Assembly: GCA_900544575.1 (NCBI GenBank)
Contig: UQVO01000023.1
Span: forward strand, 1 to 17,608
Source of the DNA: an uncultured Eubacteriales bacterium
Lineage (GTDB): Bacteria; Bacillota; Clostridia; Christensenellales; CAG-917
Direction: 5' to 3'
DNA length: 17,608 nt
Shown here: positions 7,234-14,044 of the stretch, in pieces
Position numbering within the stretch: the stretch's first letter is position 1
How the letters are laid out: the number at the start of each line of letters is the position of its first letter
Position numbers and translations under genes: made by a program
Notes under the pieces: model-generated
Database searches by the model: none
The model's input: only the letters and a program-made list of their open reading frames with translations
What the model was told of the DNA's origin: nothing

Positions 7234-7706
7234 ATGACGGAGCGCGCCCGACGGCGGTGATGTTCGTGTGTTTCGGCAACATTTGCCGCTCGCCCATGGC
7301 GGAGTTCGTGTTTAAGGAAATGGCGCGGCGCGCGGGCGCACCGATTGCGGTTGCTTCGGCGGCGACGGCGTGCGAAGAGGGCAGACCGGTCCATCCCGCC
7401 GTGACGGAAAAACTGCGGGAAGAGGGAGTGCCGGCATATCCGCGGAAATCCGTGCTGCTGCGGCCGTCGGACGCGGAAAAATACGACTTATTCGTCGGAA
7501 TGGACGAATATAATACGAGGGCGATACGCCGCATTTTAGGGGAAGCGGCGGCGGGGAAGATTTGCAGGCTGCTGGATTTCACGGATGAGCCGCGCGATAT
7601 AGCGGACCCCTGGTACACGGGGGACTTCGACGCGACTTACCGCGACGTTTCGGCGGGCTGCAAGGCGCTCCTCGGCAGACTCGTACACAATCAAGGGCAA
7701 GTATGA
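7230..7706 (+). CDS. Low-molecular-weight protein tyrosine phosphatase
   Basis: This is a 158-aa cytoplasmic LMW-PTP that would dephosphorylate phosphotyrosine, and possibly phosphoarginine, on proteins. The P-loop C(X)5R-S is CFGNICRS (14-21), with nucleophile C14 and R20. The general acid is D126 in DPWY (126-129), where most members have DPYY. SAATACEEGRPVHP (from 43) matches the conserved SAxT-PVHP region. The GTG at 7230 is preferred because it gives a 4-nt overlap with the upstream stop and a normal distance from the N-terminus to the P-loop. An ATG at 7260 would leave only three residues before C14. No tyrosine kinase lies in the window, so the target is unknown. Confidence 0.92.
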   Translation: MNDGARPTAVMFVCFGNICRSPMAEFVFKEMARRAGAPIAVASAATACEEGRPVHPAVTEKLREEGVPAYPRKSVLLRPSDAEKYDLFVGMDEYNTRAIRRILGEAAAGKICRLLDFTDEPRDIADPWYTGDFDATYRDVSAGCKALLGRLVHNQGQV

Positions 7707-8071
7707 AAGGGCAGAAAATAAACAAGAAAGGCAATACGGTCGTCGCGGTTGTATGCCTGCTCATAGGGCTGGCATTGCTTGCGGGCGGCATATATCTTCT
7801 CGTTGCGGGCGGCGAGGCGGTAAACGGCGGGATAATGGTCGGGCTCGGCGCGCTCATCATCGCGCTGTTCGGGTGCACGATGTATCTCATCGTCAACTTC
7901 GAAAAATTGCAGCGCAAGGCGGAAGAAAAGGCGGCGAGAGAGGCGGAAGCCAGACGTATGGCGCGCAGAATGGAAGCGGACAGACTGCGTGCCGAACGCA
8001 GGTCCGAGCTCGGCGCAGGCACTGCGGCGGCGGACAAGGAAAAGTCCGCAAACGACGAAAACGACGGTTGA
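7703..8071 (+). CDS. Two-helix membrane protein with charged C-terminal helix, unknown function
   Basis: This 122-aa protein has a short Lys-rich N-terminus, two membrane helices (about 12-35 and 42-65) joined by a Gly-rich turn, then a highly charged Ala/Glu/Arg helix (about 66-105) that could be a coiled coil, and a disordered acidic tail. By the positive-inside rule both termini should be cytoplasmic. I do not recognise a family. The ATG at 7703 overlaps the PTP stop (ATGA) and is preceded by AGGG at 7694-7697, so it is probably co-translated with the phosphatase. Confidence 0.8.
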   Translation: MKGQKINKKGNTVVAVVCLLIGLALLAGGIYLLVAGGEAVNGGIMVGLGALIIALFGCTMYLIVNFEKLQRKAEEKAAREAEARRMARRMEADRLRAERRSELGAGTAAADKEKSANDENDG

Positions 8072-8130
8072 AGCGTCATAAAAGCGCGCTCAACCTTTTG
8101 ATTTGCAAATTATTTCAGCGGAGCGGCGAT

Positions 8131-8817
8131 ATGGACGTCACGGAGGAACTGAAAAAACTTGCCGACGCGGAGTATCGCGCTTTCCATTTGAAGCTGGTGC
8201 CGGGCATAGACCCGCAGCGCGTGCTCGGAGTGCGCATACCGTGCATACGCGCGCTGGCAAAGCGTATGACGGAAGACGACAAGAAGGAGTTTCTGACCCG
8301 TTTGCCGCACTTTTTCACGGAGGAAAATACTTTGCACGCCGTGGTGCTGAACGGCATAAAGGATTTCGACGCCGCGGCGGCGGAGCTCGAACGTTTTCTT
8401 CCGTATGTGGACAACTGGGCGGTTTGCGATGCCATTTCTCCAAAATGTTTCGCAAAGCGCGGAGTGAGCGCACGTCTGCGCGCTCTTGCGTACGGGTGGA
8501 CGGAAAGTCCCCGCGTTTATACCGCGCGCTACGGGGTGAACTGCCTGCGCGACTTCTTTCTCGGCGAGGCGTACGACCCCGACGTGCTGCGCAAGGTTGC
8601 CCTGACGCACGGGGACTATTACGTCGATATGGCGGCGGCGTGGTTTTTCTGCGACGCTCTCATAAAAAGGTGGGAGGATGCCGTCGTATGGTTCGAAGAG
8701 GGCGGACTGACCGCGGCAGTGCACCGCAAGGCGGTGCGCAAAGCCGTCGAAAGTTTCCGCATAAGCGACGAACGCAAAGCGTATCTCCGCTCTCTTCCCC
8801 TGCCTTCCGAAAATTAA
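8131..8817 (+). CDS. AlkD-like DNA alkylation repair protein (HEAT-repeat glycosylase family)
   Basis: This 228-aa, mostly helical protein matches the AlkC/AlkD DNA alkylation repair family, which excises bulky or cationic alkylated bases without flipping them. The diagnostic segment DNWAVCD (94-100) corresponds to the W-x-x-x-D of B. cereus AlkD, so W96 and D100 would be the stacking Trp and catalytic Asp; W171 in AAAWFF is the likely second Trp. R133 and R139 may contact the backbone. The length fits the family. The ATG at 8131 is chosen because GGAG (8120-8123) lies 7 nt upstream; the open frame extends far upstream without a better site. A 59-nt gap with no clear promoter or terminator separates it from the membrane protein, so it is probably the last gene of the cluster. 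Confidence 0.88.
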   Translation: MDVTEELKKLADAEYRAFHLKLVPGIDPQRVLGVRIPCIRALAKRMTEDDKKEFLTRLPHFFTEENTLHAVVLNGIKDFDAAAAELERFLPYVDNWAVCDAISPKCFAKRGVSARLRALAYGWTESPRVYTARYGVNCLRDFFLGEAYDPDVLRKVALTHGDYYVDMAAAWFFCDALIKRWEDAVVWFEEGGLTAAVHRKAVRKAVESFRISDERKAYLRSLPLPSEN

Positions 8818-8885
8818 ATTTTGCTCCGAAACCCTCTGTTCAAGGCTGTTTTTCGCTTTTTACGCTTCCGTCCGAAAATTTACTG

Positions 8886-8914
8886 TTGAACTATTTCTGT
8901 TTTGGGAGTATAAT
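8886..8914 (+). promoter_or_regulatory. Sigma-A promoter of the aldose epimerase gene
   Basis: TTGAAC (8886-8891), 17 nt, TATAAT (8909-8914); +1 near 8921. The leader contains GACGGAGA (8924-8931), which can pair with TCTCTGTC (8940-8947, one G-U pair), ending 3 nt before the strong SD. No convincing terminator for the upstream gene is visible at 8818-8885. Confidence 0.85.
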
Positions 8915-8960
8915 GACGGAGAAGACGGAGAGCAGACGTTCTCTGTCGATAAGGAGGATT

Positions 8961-9845
8961 ATGAATTACACCATATTCAACGATTTTCTCGAAGTCACCG
9001 TATCGGACGTCGGGGCGGAACTTATGTCCGTCAAGTCCAAAAAGGACGGCACGGAGTATCTCTGGCAGGGCGACCCCGCGTTCTGGGCGGGCAGAGCCTA
9101 CAACCTTTTCCCCATATGCGGCAGGCTCACGGAAGGAAAGTATACCTTCAAAGGCAAGACCTATGAGATGAACCTGCACGGGTTCGTGCGCAAGAGCACG
9201 CTGGACGCGACCGTGCTCGCCCGCGACAAAATCGATTTCGGTATGCGCGCGGACGAAAGGACGCTTGCGATGTATCCTTTCGATTTCGAATATCACATCT
9301 GTTATTCCCTTGTCGGCAGCACCGTGAAGATGGAGATATCCGTCATCAACCACACGGATACGACTATGCCTTTCGCGCTCGGCGGTCACCCCGGATTCAA
9401 CGTGCCCCTCGGCGCAGACGGCGGCAGATTCGAGGATTATTACGTGGAATTCGTGCCGGGATGCAAGCCGAAATCGATATATATGTCCGACACCTGCTAT
9501 ACGACCGACCGCGTGGACGATTTTCCGCTGGAAGACGGCAAAATACTGCGGCTGAAACATTCTCTGTTCGACCGCGACGCGCTGGTGCTTTCGCACACCT
9601 CCCACCGCATAGAACTGCGCAGCGACGCGACGCCGCGCAAAGTCATCCTCGAAGTGCCCGATGCAATGAAGTATCTCGGCATATGGCACGCTCCGAAGAA
9701 GGAAGCGCCGTACGTCTGTCTGGAACCGTGGACAAGTCTGCCCGCATACGACGGCATCGTCGACGACCTTGCGACCAAACGCGATATGTGCGAGCTTTCC
9801 CCGCTCGCGACGTATGAGCTCATCTGGACGATAACCGTGGAGTGA
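8961..9845 (+). CDS. LacX-type aldose 1-epimerase family protein
   Basis: This 294-aa galactose-mutarotase-like protein would interconvert the alpha and beta anomers of a sugar or sugar phosphate in the cytoplasm. The substrate-site motifs are visible: FPICGRL (50-56), NLHGF (71-75), the general-acid His in GGHPGFN (141-147, H143) and the general-base Glu in CLEPWTSLP (253-261, E255). This pattern and length fit the LacX subgroup rather than canonical GalM; LacX-like proteins often lack a proven substrate. The start is secure: AAGGAGG at 8951-8957, 3 nt before the ATG. It has its own promoter and terminator and no sugar-catabolic neighbours, so the sugar cannot be inferred. Confidence 0.9.
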   Translation: MNYTIFNDFLEVTVSDVGAELMSVKSKKDGTEYLWQGDPAFWAGRAYNLFPICGRLTEGKYTFKGKTYEMNLHGFVRKSTLDATVLARDKIDFGMRADERTLAMYPFDFEYHICYSLVGSTVKMEISVINHTDTTMPFALGGHPGFNVPLGADGGRFEDYYVEFVPGCKPKSIYMSDTCYTTDRVDDFPLEDGKILRLKHSLFDRDALVLSHTSHRIELRSDATPRKVILEVPDAMKYLGIWHAPKKEAPYVCLEPWTSLPAYDGIVDDLATKRDMCELSPLATYELIWTITVE

Positions 9846-9956
9846 GCGGCCGTACGGGACGGGAAGTTCCCCGCTACGGCGACGCCGCCGTTTTCCCCGA
9901 CGCAAACGCGTCATCCGCAGAGTGAGGCAACGGAATGTCGCAGCGATAAAAAGCAT

Positions 9957-9983
9957 AAACGCCGCTTTATGCGGCGTTTTTTG
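9957..9983. terminator. Bidirectional terminator between epimerase and phoR
   Basis: A 9-bp stem (AAACGCCGC with GCGGCGTTT, loop TTTAT) is followed by further T residues on the plus strand. On the minus strand the stem is followed by ATGCTTTTTATC. It ends the epimerase transcript and the convergent phosphate operon. The 111 nt from 9846 to 9956 hold nothing else I can support. Confidence 0.88.
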
Positions 9984-10035
9984 TTTCTTGAACGACAGGT
10001 TTTGACGTGAGTGCGGCGACAGCTCTTTCTGACGG

Positions 10036-11385
10036 TCAGAATTCTATGCGGAATGTCGTGCCCGCGCCGAGCTCGCTTTTCACCGTCAGTTTCCAGCCCG
10101 CGCGGTCGCAGAGTTTCTTGACGACCGCGAGCCCCAGCCCGAAGCCGCCGTGCTTGCCGCTGTGGGATTTGTCGACGGTGAAGAAGCGGGAGAATATCTT
10201 GTTCAGGTTCTCTTCCGATATGCCTATGCCCGTGTCCGAAACTTCCGCGTAAGGCGAGTGCCCGCCCTTTACGACCACGGAAACGGAACCGCCCTCTTTG
10301 TTGTATTTGGTGGCGTTGCGGATGAGATTGCCGAATATCTCCGTCAGTCTCTCCGTGCGCGTCGGCACGACGACCCCCTCTTCCGCATCCACGGTGAGGG
10401 TGAGCCCGCGCTGTTCGATGTCCGCGCGCAGCGACTCCGCCACTTCCTTTGCGGCGGCGGCGACGTCGCAGTCGTAGCAGGGCAGTTCGTCGTTTTCCAG
10501 TTCGTTGAAGTTGATGATGCAGGAGATGAGCCCCGAAAGCCTGTCCGCCTGCGTCTTGATGATGCGGTACGCTTTCCTTTTGGTTTCTTCGTCGAGGTCG
10601 CCGTGGTCGAGCAGTTCGGCAAAGCCCTTTATGCTGGTGAGGGGGGTGTTCATCTCGTGTGAGATGTTGGAAATGAACTCGTTTTTGGACTCCTGCGCCC
10701 GCGCCACGCGCTGCTGTTCCGCGTCGATGACTTCCATTTGGGAGCGGATTTCCTCGTTCTTGCGGTTGAGGATTTCGGTGATGGGGTAGAGTTCGGTGTA
10801 TTTGGTGGAGAGAGGAGTGTTGCCGCGCGACTGTTTGGCGAGCTCTTCGACGGGTTTGAGGGCGTAGCTGGTGGCGAAATACGAGAATATGAGGCACACC
10901 ACGACGTCCAGCGCGAGGAACCACGCGAGGGTGGGCAGCGAGTCCACGACCACGTCCCATTGCGACGAGGTGTGTATGCCGAGCCTTACGAGCCTGTCGC
11001 CGAAGCTCTTGCACACATAGAGCATATCTTCGCCCGTTGTGTCGGAATGGCGCGAGGACCAGCCCTCGCCCGAAAGGATGGCGGCGGCGACCTCTTCGCG
11101 TTCGGCGCGGCTTTCGCCCGCCGCGACACCCGCGCTGTCGCCCGTGACTATGCCTTCCGCTGTGAGGAAAGTGACCCTGAGCCCGCCGAGCGACTGCGAA
11201 AGGGCGGAGGCCGCTTCCGCGTCCTCGCCGCAGCGGGAGATGTCCAGCGCGTTTATCTGCGCGGTGATGTAGCCTCTCGTGTTGTCAAGCAGCGACTGAT
11301 AAGAAACGCCGGTGCTGACCAGCGTGAAAAGAAGAAGTCCGACGACCGTGATGATGAGAGTGACAAGCAGAATGCGCTTTCTCAT
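10036..11385 (-). CDS. phoR: PhoR-type sensor histidine kinase
   Basis: This 449-aa membrane kinase has helix 1 (about 6-27), an extracellular region of about 125 residues (28-152), helix 2 (about 153-172) and a short HAMP-like stretch (about 173-225). The HisKA motif SHEMNTP has phosphoacceptor H243. The ATPase domain has N-box NLIRNATKY (353-361), G1 DTGIGI (384-389) and G2 GGFGLGLA (413-420), all intact. There is no obvious PAS domain. It would phosphorylate the regulator encoded directly upstream in the transcript; the stop of that gene and this ATG abut with no gap (TAAATG). The SD is weak, so translation probably depends on ribosomes arriving from the regulator gene. The PhoR assignment rests on the co-transcribed phosphate transporter and Pho-box-like repeats, not on the sensor domain. 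The gene ends at a shared terminator. Confidence 0.9.
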   Translation of the reverse strand: MRKRILLVTLIITVVGLLLFTLVSTGVSYQSLLDNTRGYITAQINALDISRCGEDAEAASALSQSLGGLRVTFLTAEGIVTGDSAGVAAGESRAEREEVAAAILSGEGWSSRHSDTTGEDMLYVCKSFGDRLVRLGIHTSSQWDVVVDSLPTLAWFLALDVVVCLIFSYFATSYALKPVEELAKQSRGNTPLSTKYTELYPITEILNRKNEEIRSQMEVIDAEQQRVARAQESKNEFISNISHEMNTPLTSIKGFAELLDHGDLDEETKRKAYRIIKTQADRLSGLISCIINFNELENDELPCYDCDVAAAAKEVAESLRADIEQRGLTLTVDAEEGVVVPTRTERLTEIFGNLIRNATKYNKEGGSVSVVVKGGHSPYAEVSDTGIGISEENLNKIFSRFFTVDKSHSGKHGGFGLGLAVVKKLCDRAGWKLTVKSELGAGTTFRIEF

Positions 11386-12036
11386 TTACGCTCTGAATTT
11401 GTAGCCGACCCCGAACACCGTTTCGTAGTTGAAACCGAGCTTGCGCAGGTGACTGACATAATTGTCTATGGTGCGCGTTTCGCCGCCTTCGTATCCCCAG
11501 ACGTTGGAGAGAAGTTCGTCGCGCGTGAGCACTTTGTCGGGATTTTCGAGGGAATATTGCAGCAGTTTGAACTCTTTGCCTGAGAGATTGATTTCGCGTC
11601 CGCCGAGAGTCACCAGCATTTTTTCGCAGTCCATAAAGACGTCGCCGACTTGGAGCACGGGCTGTTTTTTCTTCATTCTGCGGAACACCGCCGCGATTTT
11701 TGCGGAGAATTCGAGTATGCCGAAAGGTTTTGCGATGTAATCGTCCGCTCCGAGGTTGAGCCCCGTAACCTTGTCGGACTCTTTGCCGAGGGCGGAAAGC
11801 ATAATGCAATAGACGTCGGAATGTTTGTTTTTGAGCCAGGCGAGCACGTCAAGTCCGTTGCCGTCCGGGAGCATTATGTCCAGCACCGCGATACGGGGCG
11901 GCTTTGCCGTCGCCGCTTCCTTGAACGCTTTGACCGTGCCGAACGTGTGGCAGCTGATGTCACTGAGCTGCAACGTGCATTTGACGAGGTCGCATATGCC
12001 GTCGTCGTCTTCGAGAAGATAAACGAGTTTTTCCAT
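11386..12036 (-). CDS. phoP: PhoP/PhoB-type response regulator (OmpR family)
   Basis: This 216-aa protein has an N-terminal receiver domain (1-120) with acidic pocket E9-D12, phosphoacceptor D53 in VLDIMLPDG, S81 as the switch residue and K103 in AKPF. The C-terminal winged-helix DNA-binding domain (about 127-216) has WGYEGGETRTIDNYVSHLRKL as recognition region. The ATG at 12036 has an excellent SD, GGGAGG, 6 nt upstream; the longer open frame upstream lies inside the transporter gene and lacks a better start. The gene lies 20 nt after the transporter and abuts the kinase. It is the likely protein that binds the repeats at 13868-13895. The symbol is given by function; phoB would serve equally. 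Confidence 0.9.
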   Translation of the reverse strand: MEKLVYLLEDDDGICDLVKCTLQLSDISCHTFGTVKAFKEAATAKPPRIAVLDIMLPDGNGLDVLAWLKNKHSDVYCIMLSALGKESDKVTGLNLGADDYIAKPFGILEFSAKIAAVFRRMKKKQPVLQVGDVFMDCEKMLVTLGGREINLSGKEFKLLQYSLENPDKVLTRDELLSNVWGYEGGETRTIDNYVSHLRKLGFNYETVFGVGYKFRA

Positions 12037-12042
12037 AATTTC

Positions 12043-12054
12043 CTCCCGCGGGAG
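12043..12054 (-). promoter_or_regulatory. 12-nt perfect palindrome overlapping the phoP ribosome binding site
   Basis: CTCCCGCGGGAG is a perfect palindrome whose 3' half on the minus strand supplies most of the SD (GGGAGG) of the regulator gene. As RNA it could form only a short CTCC/GGAG hairpin with loop CGCG, which would partly hide the SD. It could also be a chance effect of an SD in GC-rich sequence. Confidence 0.3.
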
Positions 12055-12056
12055 AT

Positions 12057-13766
12057 TCAGCTGTTCTCGACGGAGTGCGCTATGTAGTTGAGGTGGTCGC
12101 CCACACGTTCGAGATTGCAGACGAGGTTGACGAACACACCGCTGCTTTCGGGACGGCACTCTCCGCTGCCAAGTCTCTGAACGTGTTCCTTGATGAGGCG
12201 TTTGCGGCGGGAGTCTATCTCGTTTTCGATGTCGTCCACCTCCGCAAGCAGGTCGCCCGCGCCCGTGGTGAGGGCTTTGCCCGCCTTTTCCGACATTTCT
12301 TCGAGCAGCCCGAACATATCTTTCACGTCGTCCTTGACTTTGGGAGAGAAATAAAGGCTGTCCTTTTCCGTGCGGCGCGTGTACTTGGTGACGTTCTGCG
12401 CAAGCTCGCCCACGCGGTGGATGTCGCCGAGACAGGAGTGCAGCGCGGCGACGCGTTTTTCGGTGTCGAGGGTGGAGTCGTATGCGGAAATCTGCACAAG
12501 ATAGGAGTCTATCTTCGTCAGCGCTTCGTCCACCTCTTCGTTGAGTTCCGCCACTTCCGCGGCTTTGGAAGTGTCCTGTGCGATGAACCCGTCCACCGCC
12601 ACGTTGAGCGTGTGCACGGCTTTTCTCAGCACGTCCGCGGCTTCTTCCGTCGCGCTGTCGACGGCGAGAGCGGGAGTGGGCAGCAGACGTTTGTCAAGAC
12701 GCGAAGACACGGACTCTTCCTCTTTGCCGTCGCGTTTGCGGGGGCGCACCAGCAGTTCGGACAGTTTCACCAGCCCGTTGGTGAAGGGCAGGAACAGTAT
12801 CGTGCTGATGACGTTGAAGAAGGTGTGGAACATCGCTATCTGAGTGCCGGGGTTGTTGGGGAACCACGCTTCCAGCGTCATTGCGTTCATTTCAGGCCAG
12901 CAAATCATTATGATGAAGAAGATGATTGAGCCTATGACGTTGAAGAGCAGATGTATGACCGCCGCGCGTTTTGCGTTGATGTTGGTGCCGATGCACGAAA
13001 GCAGGGCGGTGACGCAGGTGCCGATGTTGGTGCCGAGCACGACGTACATAACCGCGTTTCCGCCGCCGCCGATGATTATGCCCTGCGTCGCCATCGATAT
13101 CAGAATGACCGTGATAGCGGAGGAGCTCTGGACTATTGCGGTGATGGCGATGCCGAGGAAGAAGAGCAGGAAGGGATTGGTTATGCTCGCGAAAAGGTCG
13201 ACGATGACCTGGCTTTCCCTGAAAAATTCCATGGAAGCGTCCATCACGTCAAGACCGACGAACACAAGCCCCAGACCCGCTATCGCGTAGCATACCGTCT
13301 GCACCTTTTCCTTTTTGGTGGTGAGAGAGATGAGCACGCCTATGCCCGTGAGCCCCATTGCGAACGTCGCGAAATCGAATGCCGAAAGCGCCGCAATCTG
13401 TGCCGTTATGGTGGTGCCGATGTTGGCGCCCATGGTGATGGTGGTGGCCTGCGTGAGGGTCATGACGCCCGCGTTGACCAGCCCGACCACCATGACCGTC
13501 GTCAGCGACGAACTCTGAATGATTGCCGTCGTGACCGTTCCTATGCCGACGCCCGCCAGATTTCCTGACCACTCCTTTGCCTTTGCGCGGAGCTTGTCCT
13601 TTTTGGTTGCTCCCTCGGGAAGAACGGCTTTGCCGGACGCCCGATGGAAGAGGTTGCGCATTTTCGTAGTTGCGAGCTTCTCCATATTGTCGGAGAGCAG
13701 TTTGACGCCTATCAGAAAGGCGCCGAGTCCTGCGAGGAGCTCAAAGACTGCGTAAGCGTATTGCAT
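12057..13766 (-). CDS. Na+/phosphate cotransporter with C-terminal PhoU-like domain
   Basis: This 569-aa protein is of the Na/Pi-cotransporter (PF02690, NptA/YjbB-like) type, moving phosphate across the membrane with sodium. It has two inverted-repeat halves, each with a QSSS motif (84-87 and 213-216) and a NIGT loop (115-118 and 247-250). These are the paired substrate motifs of the family. Membrane helices fill about 5-335. From about 365 a soluble helical domain resembles PhoU (for example GDIHRVGELAQNVTKY and VCNLERVGDHLNYIA). The start at 13766 is preceded by GGTGAT and agrees with the family N-terminus. It is the first gene of an operon with the PhoP/PhoR-type pair, downstream of Pho-box-like repeats. 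The bacterial direction of transport (uptake or efflux) is not settled for all members; the Pho context favours uptake or sensing. Confidence 0.93.
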   Translation of the reverse strand: MQYAYAVFELLAGLGAFLIGVKLLSDNMEKLATTKMRNLFHRASGKAVLPEGATKKDKLRAKAKEWSGNLAGVGIGTVTTAIIQSSSLTTVMVVGLVNAGVMTLTQATTITMGANIGTTITAQIAALSAFDFATFAMGLTGIGVLISLTTKKEKVQTVCYAIAGLGLVFVGLDVMDASMEFFRESQVIVDLFASITNPFLLFFLGIAITAIVQSSSAITVILISMATQGIIIGGGGNAVMYVVLGTNIGTCVTALLSCIGTNINAKRAAVIHLLFNVIGSIIFFIIMICWPEMNAMTLEAWFPNNPGTQIAMFHTFFNVISTILFLPFTNGLVKLSELLVRPRKRDGKEEESVSSRLDKRLLPTPALAVDSATEEAADVLRKAVHTLNVAVDGFIAQDTSKAAEVAELNEEVDEALTKIDSYLVQISAYDSTLDTEKRVAALHSCLGDIHRVGELAQNVTKYTRRTEKDSLYFSPKVKDDVKDMFGLLEEMSEKAGKALTTGAGDLLAEVDDIENEIDSRRKRLIKEHVQRLGSGECRPESSGVFVNLVCNLERVGDHLNYIAHSVENS

Positions 13767-13798
13767 AAATCACCGTGTTTTCTCTCGTTTTCGTGAAT

Positions 13799-13820
13799 AC
13801 GGCGGACACTTTTCCGCCGT
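13799..13820 (-). other. Hairpin in the leader of the phosphate operon
   Basis: An 8-bp perfect stem (ACGGCGGA with TCCGCCGT, 6-nt loop) lies in the predicted 5' untranslated region, about 33 nt before the transporter ATG. On the minus strand no T-run follows, so it is not a terminator. It could stabilise the mRNA or tune translation. Confidence 0.5.
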
Positions 13821-13851
13821 TGTTCGGTTAAATCAATATAAGCCTAATGAC

Positions 13852-13895
13852 AGTCTAACACGGAATATGTCATTTAGTTGTCACAAAATTGTAAA
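13852..13895 (-). promoter_or_regulatory. Pho-box-like direct repeats and -10 element of the phosphate operon
   Basis: Read on the minus strand, three hexamers follow one another with exactly 5 nt between them: TTTACA (plus-strand 13890-13895), GTGACA (13879-13884) and ATGACA (13868-13873). Ten nt later comes a -10-like TAGACT (13852-13857), and no good -35 box is present. Bacillus PhoP binds TT(A/C/T)ACA-like repeats spaced about 5 nt, at roughly -22 to -60 on the coding strand. With +1 near 13845 these repeats fall at -23 to -50, so the layout matches. A fourth repeat is not evident; a T-run occupies its place. Confidence 0.65.
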
Positions 13896-13933
13896 AAAAG
13901 AAAATCGCCGCCAATCGGTAGTCAATCGACATC

Positions 13934-13942
13934 TGTTATGAT
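13934..13942 (+). promoter_or_regulatory. Probable extended -10 promoter of the second ABC exporter
   Basis: TGTTATGAT is an extended -10 element (TG-n-TATGAT) with no recognisable -35 box, consistent with an activated or extended -10 promoter. Predicted +1 is near 13949, giving a leader of about 95 nt. The leader can form a hairpin (TTACGC at 13988-13993 with GCGTAA at 14007-14012, inner GCG/CGC pair, three-base bulge). The region 13767-14044 (278 nt) serves both divergent operons. Confidence 0.45.
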
Positions 13943-14044
13943 AATATGTGTTTTGCACAAAAAGTTAATTCTATTTACAAATGCGCCTTACGCGCGCTTG
14001 CGCAGGGCGTAACCGAATAAGCAAGGAAAAACAAAGGTGATGCA

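Noticed and set aside
8101..8110. Perfect palindrome ATTTGCAAAT between the membrane protein and the AlkD-like gene
   Set aside because: A 10-nt AT-rich palindrome alone is too weak to call an operator, and no promoter is evident beside it.
8818..8885. Possible terminator after the AlkD-like gene around AAAATTAAATTTT
   Set aside because: Only a 5-bp A-T stem with a 3-nt loop and no GC-rich stem; I could not support it.
8880..9956. 358-codon minus-strand open frame opposite the epimerase
   Set aside because: It would run through the epimerase promoter and SD; the epimerase has all catalytic motifs and AAGGAGG.
12075..12929. 284-codon plus-strand open frame opposite the transporter's PhoU-like domain
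   Set aside because: Shadow of a well-supported gene; no SD or known family.
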